A stretch of DNA of 64,000 bases from Paracyclopina nana (Eukaryota; Arthropoda; Copepoda; Cyclopoida; Cyclopettidae). Every line of letters begins with the position of its first letter. The first letter of the stretch is position 1. Position numbers and translations under genes: made by a program. Below the pieces are notes generated by a model. It worked only from the letters and a program-made list of their open reading frames with translations. It ran no database searches and had not been told where the DNA came from. Shown here piece by piece: positions 1 to 12,209 of the stretch. The stretch covers positions 4,154,001 through 4,218,000 of the forward strand of contig JAGUCH010000001.1 in NCBI GenBank assembly GCA_019096065.1, read 5' to 3'.

Positions 1-3000
1 CAAAAATGTTATATATTATCAGGATAACGAGGGAGCAACACTTTTTGTTATTCGACGCAAAAATAAAATCCACAAACACTCAACCTTTTTTCGCTTTGAA
101 GTTAAGCCACATTCAACAGATTCATGTTCAATCACGAATCTCGATATATCTTTGCAATCTTTGCTCCAGAAGAAATGCCGTTCTTTTAAAAAAGGCAACA
201 TGGTGAGGAAAGTTTTGCTCCTATATTTGATCAAAATTTGAAACCAAGAAAAAATCGAGAGCTCTTATTCTCATTCTTCTCCTTTCTTAGATGAGACAAA
301 TCAGCACCGTTTTCAGTGGTCTAGCGGCGAAATAAATTCTAACAATCGTCTTGCGCACAAAAAGCCACTTGATATGTGATCGAAATCTTGATGGACAGTT
401 TGTGGAAGCAGGAAATTTTAACCGGTTTCTTAAGGTAAGCACTTTATTTTATGATATATTAATTTACGATAGAGCTTATGTTTCCCTTTTTTTGGCCCCT
501 TCTATTCTAAATGAGTTAAATGCAGTTAGCTTTATAAAGAAGGAAGGACTTTTAACTTGCCATAGAAAATTAGAGGCTGAATTTTTTTTATTTGAACAGG
601 TACAACGGTTGCATAGCGTACGTGCGACTGCAATCATTTAGTAATGGCTATGCAAAAATTGCACCACTCAGACTTTGAAAAGTGCGCATGTGAGTGTGGA
701 ATTTTCTGAAGTTGCAAGGAGCTGCTGCCATTTTGGCCAAATTGACAAAGCTGATAGATAGGCGACTGTTCATCTAGCGACGCCCCCGAAAAGAATAACG
801 ATTGGACCACTGTGCAATCATGCACAATGGGTATGCTCTAAAATCAGTGCCTAGAATTTTTTTCCACATTTTTGCTCAGATCTTTGTCCATGGCATGTAT
901 GAGTGAGTGAGTAGCTTGGCACAACATATGCGGTCAGAATATCCACTATGTGGGCAAAAGACAGTAGCAGCAGCAGTGTCAATGAACTTGACTTCGACAA
1001 GCATGCAAACAACTTCTAGTCTTGGTTCATTTGAGGCAACTGGACATCGCTGGGGTGTGTCTATATCGGTGCCATTGAACTTTTTCATTCAATCTCATGG
1101 CACTTACATCTGAAAAAAAAACTCTTACCAATTATTGGCCATGACTTGCTATCAGGAATAGCCTCAAGTACCCTTGCCTGATTGTTTCCAACTTTCTTCA
1201 AAAGCTGCAAAAAAATTCCTCAATTATAAACAGCCCTAGCTCAAAATGCTTGAATTTCCACTTGATTGTTAATGAGTGTGTGCCATAGACTCCTTCGCAA
1301 AAATATCCACTTTTTTCAGTTTTAGTACAAGTATTTAAGGCTGACTGACAATTGATATTAACGGACAAATATGACTAAGTGAGCTATACATTAGCTTTTA
1401 TCTACCAAGGAAACAAAAGAGTGATGGAAAACAGCGAACTCACTCTAGAAAAACAAAACAATAATAATAGCTTTTTAGAAAATCGATAATGCTCTGCACG
1501 TCATGAGTTGGCCTAAATCGCGCTGCATGGATGACTATAATTTACTGCGGGCAATAAATTAAGCCTCATCTTCATTCCGCACTTTTTTAAGATCTTTCAG
1601 AAAGTATGCATTTGCGATAAAAACGCGATGCCCCATATTTCCTTTTTATGCTACAATTCATTACATTAAAAAGTGGAGTCACTTTCCTTAAATAAGATCA
1701 GTACAGATTGATTTCCTTATGTAAGTGAAGTAGGCATGAAGCGTGGGCCAATGGGAGAGTTACAACTGTCTGGCTATCGGTCTTTTGCCGCGTCGAAGCC
1801 GGTTTCACTATTTTCTCCCCTCAGTGTGCAATACTATCGTAAATGCGGTGGAGCCCTCTCATTGGCCAGGTCGGAGTGAAAACTCGATTGCATCAGGCTC
1901 TTACGGGTGCTGGTGACATTACGCCGATGGGCCTCAACATCATTGGCCAAGAGCTTTAAATGGCCTTACATGTTAGCCCAGCGCCGGAGATTTGAACGCC
2001 TTGCAGGAAAGCTTCAATTACGACGAGTGCATATGCCATCAGTAGTATTGGCTATCGTGAGCGCCTAGGGGTTGACTGTTGCAATTGTCTGGAAGCATAG
2101 AGATAATTTCCACGAATATTGGGCTATTTCCTCGCCCCTTTGCACTTGACCACCACTTCTCTCTTTTTTTGGTGGATGCTGTAACTCAGATTTGCTCTAG
2201 GTCAGTGGACGTTTTATTGAACCACTATGCGAGCCCAATTTCAAGCCTTTAGTTTATGGCTACAGTCGACAAAAAGTACCTTTGTCACTTGGAAATTATG
2301 TCGGTTGATCAAGATTTGTCATTGTTGTCTCTCTCACGTTCAGAGTGCCATTATCTTAGTAGCCAGCGAAGCATACGCATTATTTGCATTTTATTGTGAA
2401 GCCCTCGATTAGGTGGACAAGTGAGACGCTCACCAAGTCGTTTATATGCATTTTTCCAAAGTAGGAGATAATCTGTCAAAACTGTAAATCTTCCGAGATC
2501 GCATATCTTATGTTCATATGCAAAAAGCTTTGACAAGAAATCATCTTTGTGTATGCTAAAAAATTAAGACAAGCAAGAAATCATCACTCCGCATCAAACA
2601 CGATAAGGAGCGTGATAGAATTGAACATGTTTACTAGCATGTCAACGAGCACGTGTGTTGTCACTTTCCATGCAGAGAAAACACCTGCATGCATCAATTT
2701 CTTACCTGATTGAATCTAGTAAAAGAAAAATTACTCAGGATTCTCCTTCCCAATCGACACTTCCTTCTTCGTGCGCAAATTGAAATAATGTAATTGAGAA
2801 AAATTGATATAAAGAAAGAGCCGTAAACACTCTATTCTATGTTCAATAAGAAGTTTGAATTTTTAAACAAGTCCAATTGCGTTAATCGACTCGTGGTTCC
2901 AATGCAAACAGAAAAAAGTCATTACCTGATCAAACACCATGGTAATGCCTTTTCCCATGACTATGTAGTGGCCTTTAGAACAGGTGTAAAGTGCTTATAA

Positions 3001-4659
3001 ATTGGAAGTAGGTGGACCCCTCTTCCGGATGAACATGGTCATCAGCCATCATTTTGACCAAACATTTTCCAATCAAAGTGGCAAAAAAAGTATTTTTGGC
3101 TTAAAGACTCGGTAGTTGACAAGCAAAAATGACATCTCAAAGAAGTGGCTAATTAGGTAATTACAGCTGGGCTCGTGGGATTTATGAGCTCTAACTTTAT
3201 TGCTTTTAAATGGCATGCAGTTTGTGGTTGAAGCTTGAATTATTGCAAGAACGAGAGATAAAACACTCTCTCGTGTGTGGCGCATCCGTTCATTTTTGCT
3301 CAGTGACTTGATTTTAGCTTCTGCGCTCTCGTTTAACGATGCAAACATAATCATTTTACACCTGTTTTCTCTCAGAGTTGCTTCCGAAGTGTTGTATGAC
3401 TTTGGTGGTTTCTCACAAAAAAAGAGGATGCAATAAAGAGCATAGAACCATCTCTCTTTGTCGGTGGTAATTTGGCTTCCGCTGCTGTAATCAGCACTGG
3501 ACTTCCAATTGTAAGCTATGGATTGGCAATTACCAGACAAGTTGTATTTTTTTGTCTTTTGGTACTTATCGTTTTCAGTAGATTGTGTGTCGCTGATATT
3601 TAGTTTTGGAACTTGTTGCTGCCTCTATTCAAGAAGCTTCAGGTAGACGAAGTAGGCAAATAATTAAAATGCACCTTCTAAGCGATTCGCTAAGTACGTT
3701 ATCTGACCTTAGAAAGAAAATATTTGCTCTCCAGACGTTTTGATGGCTTATTCCAGTTTTGGCGCTAATCAATGAATCAGAGCCGGCCGCAGCCCACTTT
3801 GTAGAATTTTTAAGCTGATTTGCAAATTTAGCTACGTTGTGAAATCAACTTTACTCGAGGGGACACTTTTACTTCACCTGACTATTGTTCTTCGCCTCAA
3901 TACATTTGACTAGAGAATGGACTCATGCAATCTAGTTTCGTACAAATGCACTTGTTTTTGTGCAAAATTGGACACTTTTTACTGTCTCAGTGGTGTTAAT
4001 TTCAAAGCTATTTTAGATTGCATTTCAGTGTTATCTCTCGCAAATGCTTTGTTCGCGGTTTCTCGGAAGGATTTTGCACCGTATGCATAAAATGTGCTGG
4101 ATACAGTTCGATCAGTTCCATGGTTTGACGCTGAGAAGCAGGCAATTGTCTGGTAATTTTTTAGCTGAAATATAACTTATAATGAGACAATTAATCCGAT
4201 GCACGTTGGCTAGAAACGTTGGCAACTTCGATTTATTTGATTTTAAATGTGGCTTTTTTCACGATTAATTGTGTCTTGTCTCGTTTTCTCAGGCTAAAAA
4301 GCTGCGTGCCAAAATTCAATCTGCACTCACTTCAATGGCAATTTAAAAACTAAATTGACAGATCAAAGAAATTTCGCTGTGTAAAGACGACTTGCTTTGA
4401 AAGTATCTTACAGAGCATAGCATAAATACCTGTTGTCACACTTGAAACGAAACAATACATGGTTGTACAAATCACGCGTCGCCGGTAAAAGCTAATGTTG
4501 AATGATAAAGAATGCGAAGAAGAAGAGCAGCAACCGCGGCTACTATGTTAGCATGCGACACCCGCAGCGCGGATCATGCTTTGGTGACTTCAACGCGCGA
4601 AGAACTCTCTGCTACTACTGCGGGGAGAAAATTCTCACTTGCCAACAAATCGCCGAATA
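1..4659. other. Intergenic region, no gene recognised
   Basis: This is AT-rich sequence with only short open frames in all six frames. The longest is on the minus strand at 3073-3540. It opens on TTG rather than ATG, has no recognisable domain and no convincing splice context. The last 200 bases before 4660 may hold the 5' leader of the bZIP gene, but I see no clear TATA/initiator pair. Confidence 0.5.
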
Positions 4660-7600
4660 ATGGAGACTTCGGTAAAAATTGTCGAGAAGCCCTTGCCGGA
4701 TTCGACCACCTCTTACCTCTCCGCAAAGGAACTGGAAGAGGCTGCATCTGCGGCCTCGGCGGAGGCCGTCGCGACGCTCCAAGTGAGCACAGACATGGAC
4801 CAATTCAGCGATCTTTTCAACGTCACCTCGTGCAGTGAGCCCTTCACTCTCCTTGCCGACAATTTCAGCCTCGAGACGGCAGCCTCCAAAATGACCTCAC
4901 TTCGGCCAGCCTCGCAGGAATTTTCCCTGCTGCAAACCACCTCCACCAACCCTACCCTCGCCACCGCGGTATTAACAACAAACACCAATTCCGAGGTCAT
5001 GGTGACCTCCACGACCCTGGACCACCCCCACATAGAGTTCAAAGGAGGAGCCTCGTCGAGGAATGCTGTCGTGAGTTCCGTTGTCAACAATGATGTGTAT
5101 ACTCTGACCCTCACGGACGGGTCCGTGGTGCAGCTGAAGGTCACAAGCGAGCAGCAGCCGCAAGGCCAGCCGATTCTCGTGCAGCCGCAAAACCAGGGAC
5201 AAATCGTCACTTTGGAGCCGGTGGAGCCCAGTCAAACATGGCTACCGTCGGAGAACCTGAGGTCGACCTCCGTCTCGCCAGCATCTTTCGCCGAAGAAGT
5301 TACCCTTCCTTTCGGGGGAAGCTCCACTCCTAGGAGTAGTTCCACTGATATTCTCCATTCGCCGGCCTCTCCAGCCTCCGTCGTCTCGCCAGCCGAAATT
5401 TTCTCCAACACGAAAACAACAACGAGGAGGTCAACGCGGAGGGCAGCAACAATGGCCACCCGCTCTTTCTCAGTGTGCTCGGAAGATTCGAACAACTACT
5501 CGGCCTCGGCCTCGGCGGCCTCGGACACCGACAACGAGGGCGACGATTGCGCGAGCCTCTTTAGCATGTTCTCCTGCATGGAGAAGGTGACGATAGAAAG
5601 CCTCAAGGCCAAATTGAGCAGCTTGCCAGATGGCCAGACAGACCTCGGTGCCCTGCTGGTGGCAGCCAAAGTTGACCTCACCGTGGAGGAGATTGTCAAC
5701 CCGCCGTTGACCGCTGTCAAGAAAATCATGGAGGCTAAAGGCCTCTCGGAATGGCAGATGACGTTGTGCTTGAAGATCCGACGGCGAAAGAAGAACACGG
5801 TAAGAGAAATATTGGAGCATGAATTTCTTCTTCACGGTAATTGATCCTACCAGGTTTTTTCGTTCCACTACGATATTCGCTCCACTGAGCATCCCCTTTT
5901 TACGATGCACCTGCCCCCGGCCGCTCCTTCAGCGACAACTTCATTTCCGCGTGTTTACAATTGTGTTTTCTTCTTCTTCGCATCGGTGTAATGCATGAAT
6001 CTCGATCGAAAATGCAACGTTTGCGGCCTAGTCGGACTGCACTTGGCCAAAGCCACGTCAGTTTTGCCCTTCGAAACAAATTAGTTGGGGACCCCAAATA
6101 GAATGCCATTGAACCGGTTACGATTGACGTGCCTGATAATGAGGCTGGTGACCAAAAATGGCCTTATTGAAATCCCAGCAGCAGCAGCAACGTTCATCGA
6201 CCTCATGAAAAAATTAGAAGAGATGTAGAAATTGATAAGTCGCGACTTTCAACCACCACCACGCCAAGCGAGTCCAGTTTCTCATCCTCAGTCACTGTTT
6301 GGTCAAAGATAAAAACTCGTTTTTCCCCCAGTCAATGATCAACTGTCATCATCATTATGGTGACATTGGCCTCTCCTCCTCTTCGCCATGCCATACTCAA
6401 TCTTCACTCCCAATTGGACGACGGCACAGTTCTCATGCACTGTGTGGGCTCACTGATAACAAAAGCTGGCTTTTTTCGAATGATGATGCCACAATTAATT
6501 AGTGGGCGACTCTTGAGTCTATCCAGCTTGGCATGTCATTCATTTCCTCGTTTAATTTCCACTGTGCCCATAGTGGGGCAGATTTACGAGGCTGATGAAA
6601 ACTTGGCCAAGAAATGGAATGTTTCAGAAGATAACAGAGAGTGTCATCTTATTTTCCTACGGTAAAGCTGTTTTGCTGGCCATGAATAATGAAGGATGGA
6701 GGGTCGTCAATGGTGCCGACTCAGATCTAGATTGGGATCCTCTTTTTGGATTTGAGCCTAAAACAAGGCCACCCTGCATCATGAAGCAATGTGAACTAGG
6801 TTTGGTCGAGCACAGAAACAACTGTGAAAAGCCAATAATAATATTTGAACTATGTCACGGCAAAGTAAAAGGTGATTTGGTGCCTATGCTCCACTACCTC
6901 GTTGGAATGGCTTGATTTCGCCACAGCCATCAGCCTGAGAAATTCTGCGTTTCTTTCACGTTTCTCATGGAAGACATTGTTTTCAATGTTGCTGCTGCTG
7001 CCCAAATCATCGCGTCCCTCCTATCTTTTTATCTAAGAACTGTGGTAGATTTGTCCACACTGCCAGAGCCAACAACGGAATGGTTTCACTTGTGCAAACA
7101 TTTGACCACTTCTCGAAAAGAGATGGGAAAAGGTTTTGCAGTCCGTATAGATCTGTGATCATTGGTGCAGCTTTTCCTCGTGGGGAACGCCTTGGTAGCA
7201 TACTTTAAAGAACTCTTTCCCCTCGCCATTTTTTGCGCTCAAAAATGGAGGCCACCAAAGAGGTGGCTTTGTGCTATTTTGCTTCTTCATAAAGCACTGC
7301 ACTTGACTGCTCATAAATACTTATGTTTTTATCAATGCACACTGTCATGCCACGACTTCCATTGTGGCACAAAGCAAAAAGCCTCTCGAGACGACGAATT
7401 TGAGTAAAACAAATAATATGAAGTGTTGCATACCTTTTGGTTTCTGTTTGTTCCCTCCACGAAAACATTTTCACCTCAAGTTATTGTAATGTGGCATCAG
7501 CATATTTTTTGACGTGCTAATTTTTTACTCGCTGTATGTATCACACTTCGAGGTTTTCTTCGACTCGGGCCGGATGTGACACAACTAAATGTGTGTCAAA

Positions 7601-9767
7601 TGTGTTGTCAAAAAGTGAGAGTTTCCATCTTTGGCGGGGGTGAGAGTGAAATAGATTGTCATGCACGATAATCCTTTTGTTAACAATCTCGGATAATAAT
7701 ATGGCACGAAAATATTGCAAGGTGAATTGATTGAGGGAAAACAAGATTGCAGTCGAATCAATCATTCGACATACTCCACTTGGAAAAAAACCGACTGGCA
7801 AAAAGCTACCCACAGCGAGACTTTGAACGCTTGCAGTACATTACGTAGGGTGTAATTTACGTAGGATGATCCACGTGCATTTTTACTGAAAAAAAACACA
7901 GTTCACGGTGGTTCAAAATCCCTTCTTGACGCGCACGGGTAAAAAACTCGCGAAATCGTCGGAGTCAATTTTCTTAGGGCTCTAAGCTAAAAATTGACTT
8001 TCAGAGCTCCTAATTCCGCACATTTCCGCAGCCAATTTTACTGAATAATCATTAAATGGGGTCAAATTGTCACCATAGCCCTAATAGCTAAATGTCATTC
8101 GATGTCAAACAAAAGTTATAGAATCCTGAAAGTAGACAAAATTGGCTGTTCTACTGTTTGCCCTCATGGAAACTGTTTCAGACAAATTTTCATTTTAAAG
8201 ATGAATTTCAACCTTTTTCTACGAATTCTCACTAATTTGAGCTATTTTCATGGCTAAGAAGTTCTCCCAAAAAGAAGCTGAAAGTTGGTGGCAAAATGAG
8301 ATTTTGGCGATTTGGCGGAATTTCTTATGCGCGTGAAAACGGCTTTTTGAACCACCGTGCAGTTGTAGCATATAGTAAGTAGTGATTTTAGATAAAAGTA
8401 GCTCAGGGGCAAATACGTGCAGTTCTTGTGCCATCCTCTCGCCACGAAAAAAAGGTTTGCTTTTCCGAGTACTACTGAATGTGTTCTTGCATTCCATAAT
8501 TCTCCCATAATCTCACAAAAAAATATTGCTCGCAAAAAATGCACCATTGCACGTGAATTCTGTGGGCTAAAGCGGAAGCAGATCCAAGTCTATGCAGAGC
8601 ATATTATTCTCTTATCTTGGTTTCATTTAAATACCAATTTGGCCGCTTCCTCAGATTATTTTTGAAAGCATTTTGATGGTTAAGAAAATTAGATAAGCCT
8701 TGCTAAAGTTAGCAGGTGGCGCATTCATGGAAAAAAGCATATGACATGCATGCCAAGACAATTGGCGAGGCCCTGTGGACAAACAAAACACCTTGAAATC
8801 ATTGTTTCGGAGAAAAAATGGTAAATGTCTTGGTATTTGCTTTCGCATTAGCAGGTAGCCTTGTTTGACCACTGCAGCAGTAACGGGGGGGATTTTGAGT
8901 TCAATGTCCGCACTTTTAAGGTGTACAGCTCTCATCAAGTGCATTTATCAGAGATTGGCCAAAAAAATGCCTTGTTGTTTATGGGGGGTTCTTGTGTATC
9001 ACTTCTATAACTCGTTTTTGAGGCGGCGGTGCTGTTGTAAAACCCAGCTACTTACCCTCGCAAAAAAATCAATCAGATAAACTTGAGAGACGAAAGGTTT
9101 AATTAAATGCCTACTACAGTAGCCTGTACACGTAGTGGTCTAGTGGACAGACCAGAATTTGGCTTGTCTATAGTTTATATACCAGTTCACCTTCAGAGGC
9201 TTCTTCGGAAATCAGGAAAATGGAATTTAATCTACCACAGCCCTATCAACCACCCCCGCCCCTTTTTTCTCCCAATCAACACAGTTGACTAACGTGTGAA
9301 AACTGCCATAACCCTGCACTAGCACTACGATGAGGATCTCTAAGCAACTATTTGCTTTTCCGTTTCAGGCTGCAGTGCGATCCAGTCGACGCAAGCGAAA
9401 CCAGTACGTAGTGGACCTCCGAGACCTCGTGACTGACCTTAAAAAAAGGAAACAAGATGCCATCACTCAGAACGAGCTGCTCAAGCAATTAACCAGTTTG
9501 TGGGAGAGGCTCTGCGTTGAAGTCGAAGCGGAGATCCAGGAAGGCGTCAGGGAGCAGCTAGGCTTCACGTTGCCCTCCCTGGACGAAAGGCTGAAACAAG
9601 ATGAAGAGCAAGAACAGAACAACAACTCGAGTTCTAGACGCTCGTCGCGGAGTCAGCAGCACAGCAAGTCCACCATGGATGACATCATGACGAATCTGTT
9701 TCTGACCACCAACTCTGATGGATACTTACAGTTTGAGTCCAACGATCGCGGAGCCATGGAACTATGA
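4660..9767 (+). CDS. Divergent CNC-like bZIP transcription factor
   Basis: Two exons, 4660-5799 and 9369-9767, join in phase 0 (donor ACG|GTAAGA, acceptor TTTCAG|GCT) to give about 512 aa. I chose the ATG at 4660; the frame is open slightly further upstream but only with a TTG. The N-terminal 300 residues are Ser/Thr-rich and low complexity, as in activation domains. Near the end of exon 1 is a segment resembling the CNC homology region (EEIVN-P-L, then GLSEWQMTL), running straight into RRRKKNT. Exon 2 continues the basic region as AAVRSSRRKR, followed by a leucine-zipper-like helix with hydrophobic residues at heptad spacing. The invariant bZIP Asn and Arg are present eight residues apart. 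In CNC factors (Nrf/Cnc/BACH; nuclear, partner small Maf, bind ARE-type sites) this region normally reads AAQNCRKRK, so this protein is clearly diverged. CNC-type is inferred from the pre-basic segment; bZIP itself is firm. The intron splits the DNA-binding basic region. Confidence 0.8.
5800..9368 (+). other. Intron 1 of the bZIP gene (3.6 kb)
   Basis: Apart from the inverted-repeat element at 7904-8359, I see no exon-like segment with matching phase. Open frames such as 6595-6915 lack recognisable domains. The length is unusual for this window, where most introns are 50-700 bp. Confidence 0.6.
7904..8359. mobile_element. Non-autonomous TIR element (MITE-like) in bZIP intron
   Basis: The ends are inverted copies: CACGGTGGTTCAAAA at 7904-7918 and its reverse complement at 8345-8359. 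A further weakly matching stretch lies inside each arm (ACGCGCA on the left, reverse complement of ATGCGCGT on the right). The pentamer CAGTT sits immediately outside both ends and could be a target-site duplication. The 456 bp interior has no long ORF, so the element cannot encode its own transposase. The superfamily is not assigned. Confidence 0.7.
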
Positions 9768-10142
9768 TTTTTTGGCATGCCTATTTTCAATGCTACTTCA
9801 AATAATTCCAAGGGCCAGATTCTCGACAATTACCCATTCCTGGATGGTGACAACTTTGTATCATAAAAGAAAAGCCTACTGAAAGCACCGAGAATGCAAA
9901 ATCCATTTGCGCGTACGAGTGTGTAAAAATATTAGTAACTAACTATATACCAGAATCCCATTATTGCTTCTGGGCTTTAGCGTTAACTCCTCCTAGTTTT
10001 TTCTCGTAGTACACCCAATGTGCGAAATTAATGACCTGAAATAGTAAATCGAACCAGTATACCGAAACTGTACAAACCATGTGACATATACAACATATTA
10101 AAGCGCTGTGCTTCATTTTACCACCTACATTAGCAATTGAGC

Positions 10143-10148
10143 AATAAA
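10143..10148 (+). terminator. Poly(A) signal AATAAA of the bZIP gene
   Basis: Canonical AATAAA hexamer about 375 bases after the bZIP stop codon at 9767. It is the first canonical hexamer on this strand, so it probably marks the 3' end. Confidence 0.6.
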
Positions 10149-12084
10149 AGCTATCACATTCATATCATGACGTGGCTATTAATCTTTGCGGTCCATACTC
10201 ATGGCTTACAATTGATGCAGCTCGTGTTTGTCACCACTCAAGCGAGAAAAACTGGAGCGACTGCAACTACGGTCGATGCTCTTTGAACTTTTCCATCAAA
10301 AAACAATAATTAGCTGCCGCGTTAAACATGCATTAAGTCCTCTTGTCAACCGTAGAAAAGCCTAGAAAAAAGTCTGATGAGAGCTGCTCATAAAATTTCA
10401 AGTTTTTAGTGAGGGAGGAAATGCAAAATAACCCCGCGCTTCAAATTGGAGAACGAAGCGGAGGCTCGCGTAAAAAACAACACCATTAAAGCTATCCAAG
10501 TGCTGCTGCTGGTCTTGTTCGCAGCTTGGTTGGCCACGCGAAACGGTTGAAACAACAGCACTGTGAAGCCTAAAAAATCAGCATCTTTTGCCAAGAAAAT
10601 GTGTAATAAATTGGACGGCGGTCGGCTTCAGACTTCGGTTAACCATCTGTATTATGGGAAATGGTGTTTTTCGTCCGAGTTGAGAAGAAAACTCTGTTGA
10701 TACTACGAGAGGATATAAATCGAGCTTTCGATAAAAACCACCACGAAATGGCTGCCGTGGTGTACGCGGTAAATCCGCTAATAACATTTTATGAGCTTTC
10801 GTTGCACATTTTAGGCCATAAGTGGTCAGGTCTTTTTGCCAATGAAAGAAGTTTTACGAGCGCTTTTAAGGGTTGTGCAGTTTTGCAGTAGTTAAAAACT
10901 CAGGCAATCTAGCAAAGAAATGCAATTAACACGTAACAAGGGTGGATTTCATTATGTGGATACCTTTTAAAGTACGATTTGTGCATAAAGGAAACACAAG
11001 GGCTGAGCCAGAGGAAATCATTGTCCAAAGCGGCGAATTCAACAAGCAGCAAATTGGTCTGCATAGGCAGTATGCACCTGTACGCGTGTTCTTGCTGCTC
11101 AGTCTCGCATAAAAGTCAATGTCCTACCACTCACAAATCCTGTTATTCCTGTTGCTTACCAATGCACTTTTTGAGGCCGCGGTCGTAATTCACCATGTTA
11201 TTTTTGCCAAATAAACAAGGGAAACTCGTAATCAGTGCGGTGCGCGGAATTAGAAAACCTTATACATTGAATCGAGCGCATGAAATGATTATTGCTACTA
11301 TAAAAGCGCGGTACGCCTTTTTTGTCTCACTCCCTAAGTGGTCATTTTGGAAGGTGCTAAATGACAAAACTGGTTGTTTGGTGGTCGTAGTGTTGCATTA
11401 TTCTCGGCTCAAATATTCTACTGCTATATCAGACAAAAATTAATAAATGCCTTGATTGGAAAACGGCTGTTTCTATGGAGAAATGACGGGAAGAACACTC
11501 GAGGCTATTTTTTTGCTGCATGCTGCAGCCAATTGTCAAAGTCAATTGACGTTTGATTCAATCTGAAGTCTTTTGTTGTAATAAATTCTGAATCAGCAAT
11601 TTTTCGCAGCATGTTCGATTTATTGCCGGTCATCCTTCACCAAAGCATCTAAGATTATGAATGCTCTCTTGTGCTGGAACATTAATTCCTTTGTCGAACA
11701 ACCAACAGATTTTGAGCCAATTAAACCCGTTGCCGAAGTTAAGGTGGTCAAGGCAAAAATTGCCTAATGCTTATATGCTTAGTTACGGACTACGTAAAGT
11801 TGGCTTAAAAAATGTGGGAAGTATTAGCTAAGCCAATGTATAATACATGTTCGCAGTTACTTTAGTCGCCCTCCGTTTGTAAAACCTATATGCCATTTAC
11901 CGGTAATTTACCTGTTCACTTGGATAATGGCAAATTTGTCATCATGCTGACGAGGTGCATCCTTTCATTTGACATGGGAGAACCCCCCTGATTTATGGTC
12001 ATTGCTGAACATTAAGTCCCATAAAATGCCTCCTAAATAGGATAATTGGACAATCGAGATTTTGATTGAGAGTAAAAGTAAGCT
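10149..12084. other. Intergenic region, no gene recognised
   Basis: This spacer separates the 3' end of the bZIP gene (+) from the 3' end of the cPLA2 gene (-), so the two genes converge. Only short open frames without recognisable content are present. Confidence 0.5.
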
Positions 12085-12090
12085 TTTATT
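12085..12090 (-). terminator. Poly(A) signal of the cPLA2 gene
   Basis: TTTATT on the plus strand reads AATAAA on the minus strand, about 120 bases past the cPLA2 stop codon at 12210. Confidence 0.6.
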
Positions 12091-12209
12091 GGAATACTGA
12101 ATTTAAGTGTTCTTTTTTTTTAATTGGATGTTTGATGAGATGAGAGGTATACGGATTTATCCTTCTATGATTTGATGAGGTCACAAGAAGCTCAAAAATG
12201 CTGCATTTC

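Noticed and set aside
3073-3540. 155-codon open frame on the minus strand in the left spacer
   Set aside because: It opens on TTG, has no ATG until about codon 60, no recognisable domain and no supporting splice or promoter signals.
6595-6915. 106-codon open frame inside the bZIP intron
   Set aside because: No domain, no matching splice phase with the flanking exons, and no promoter or poly(A) context.
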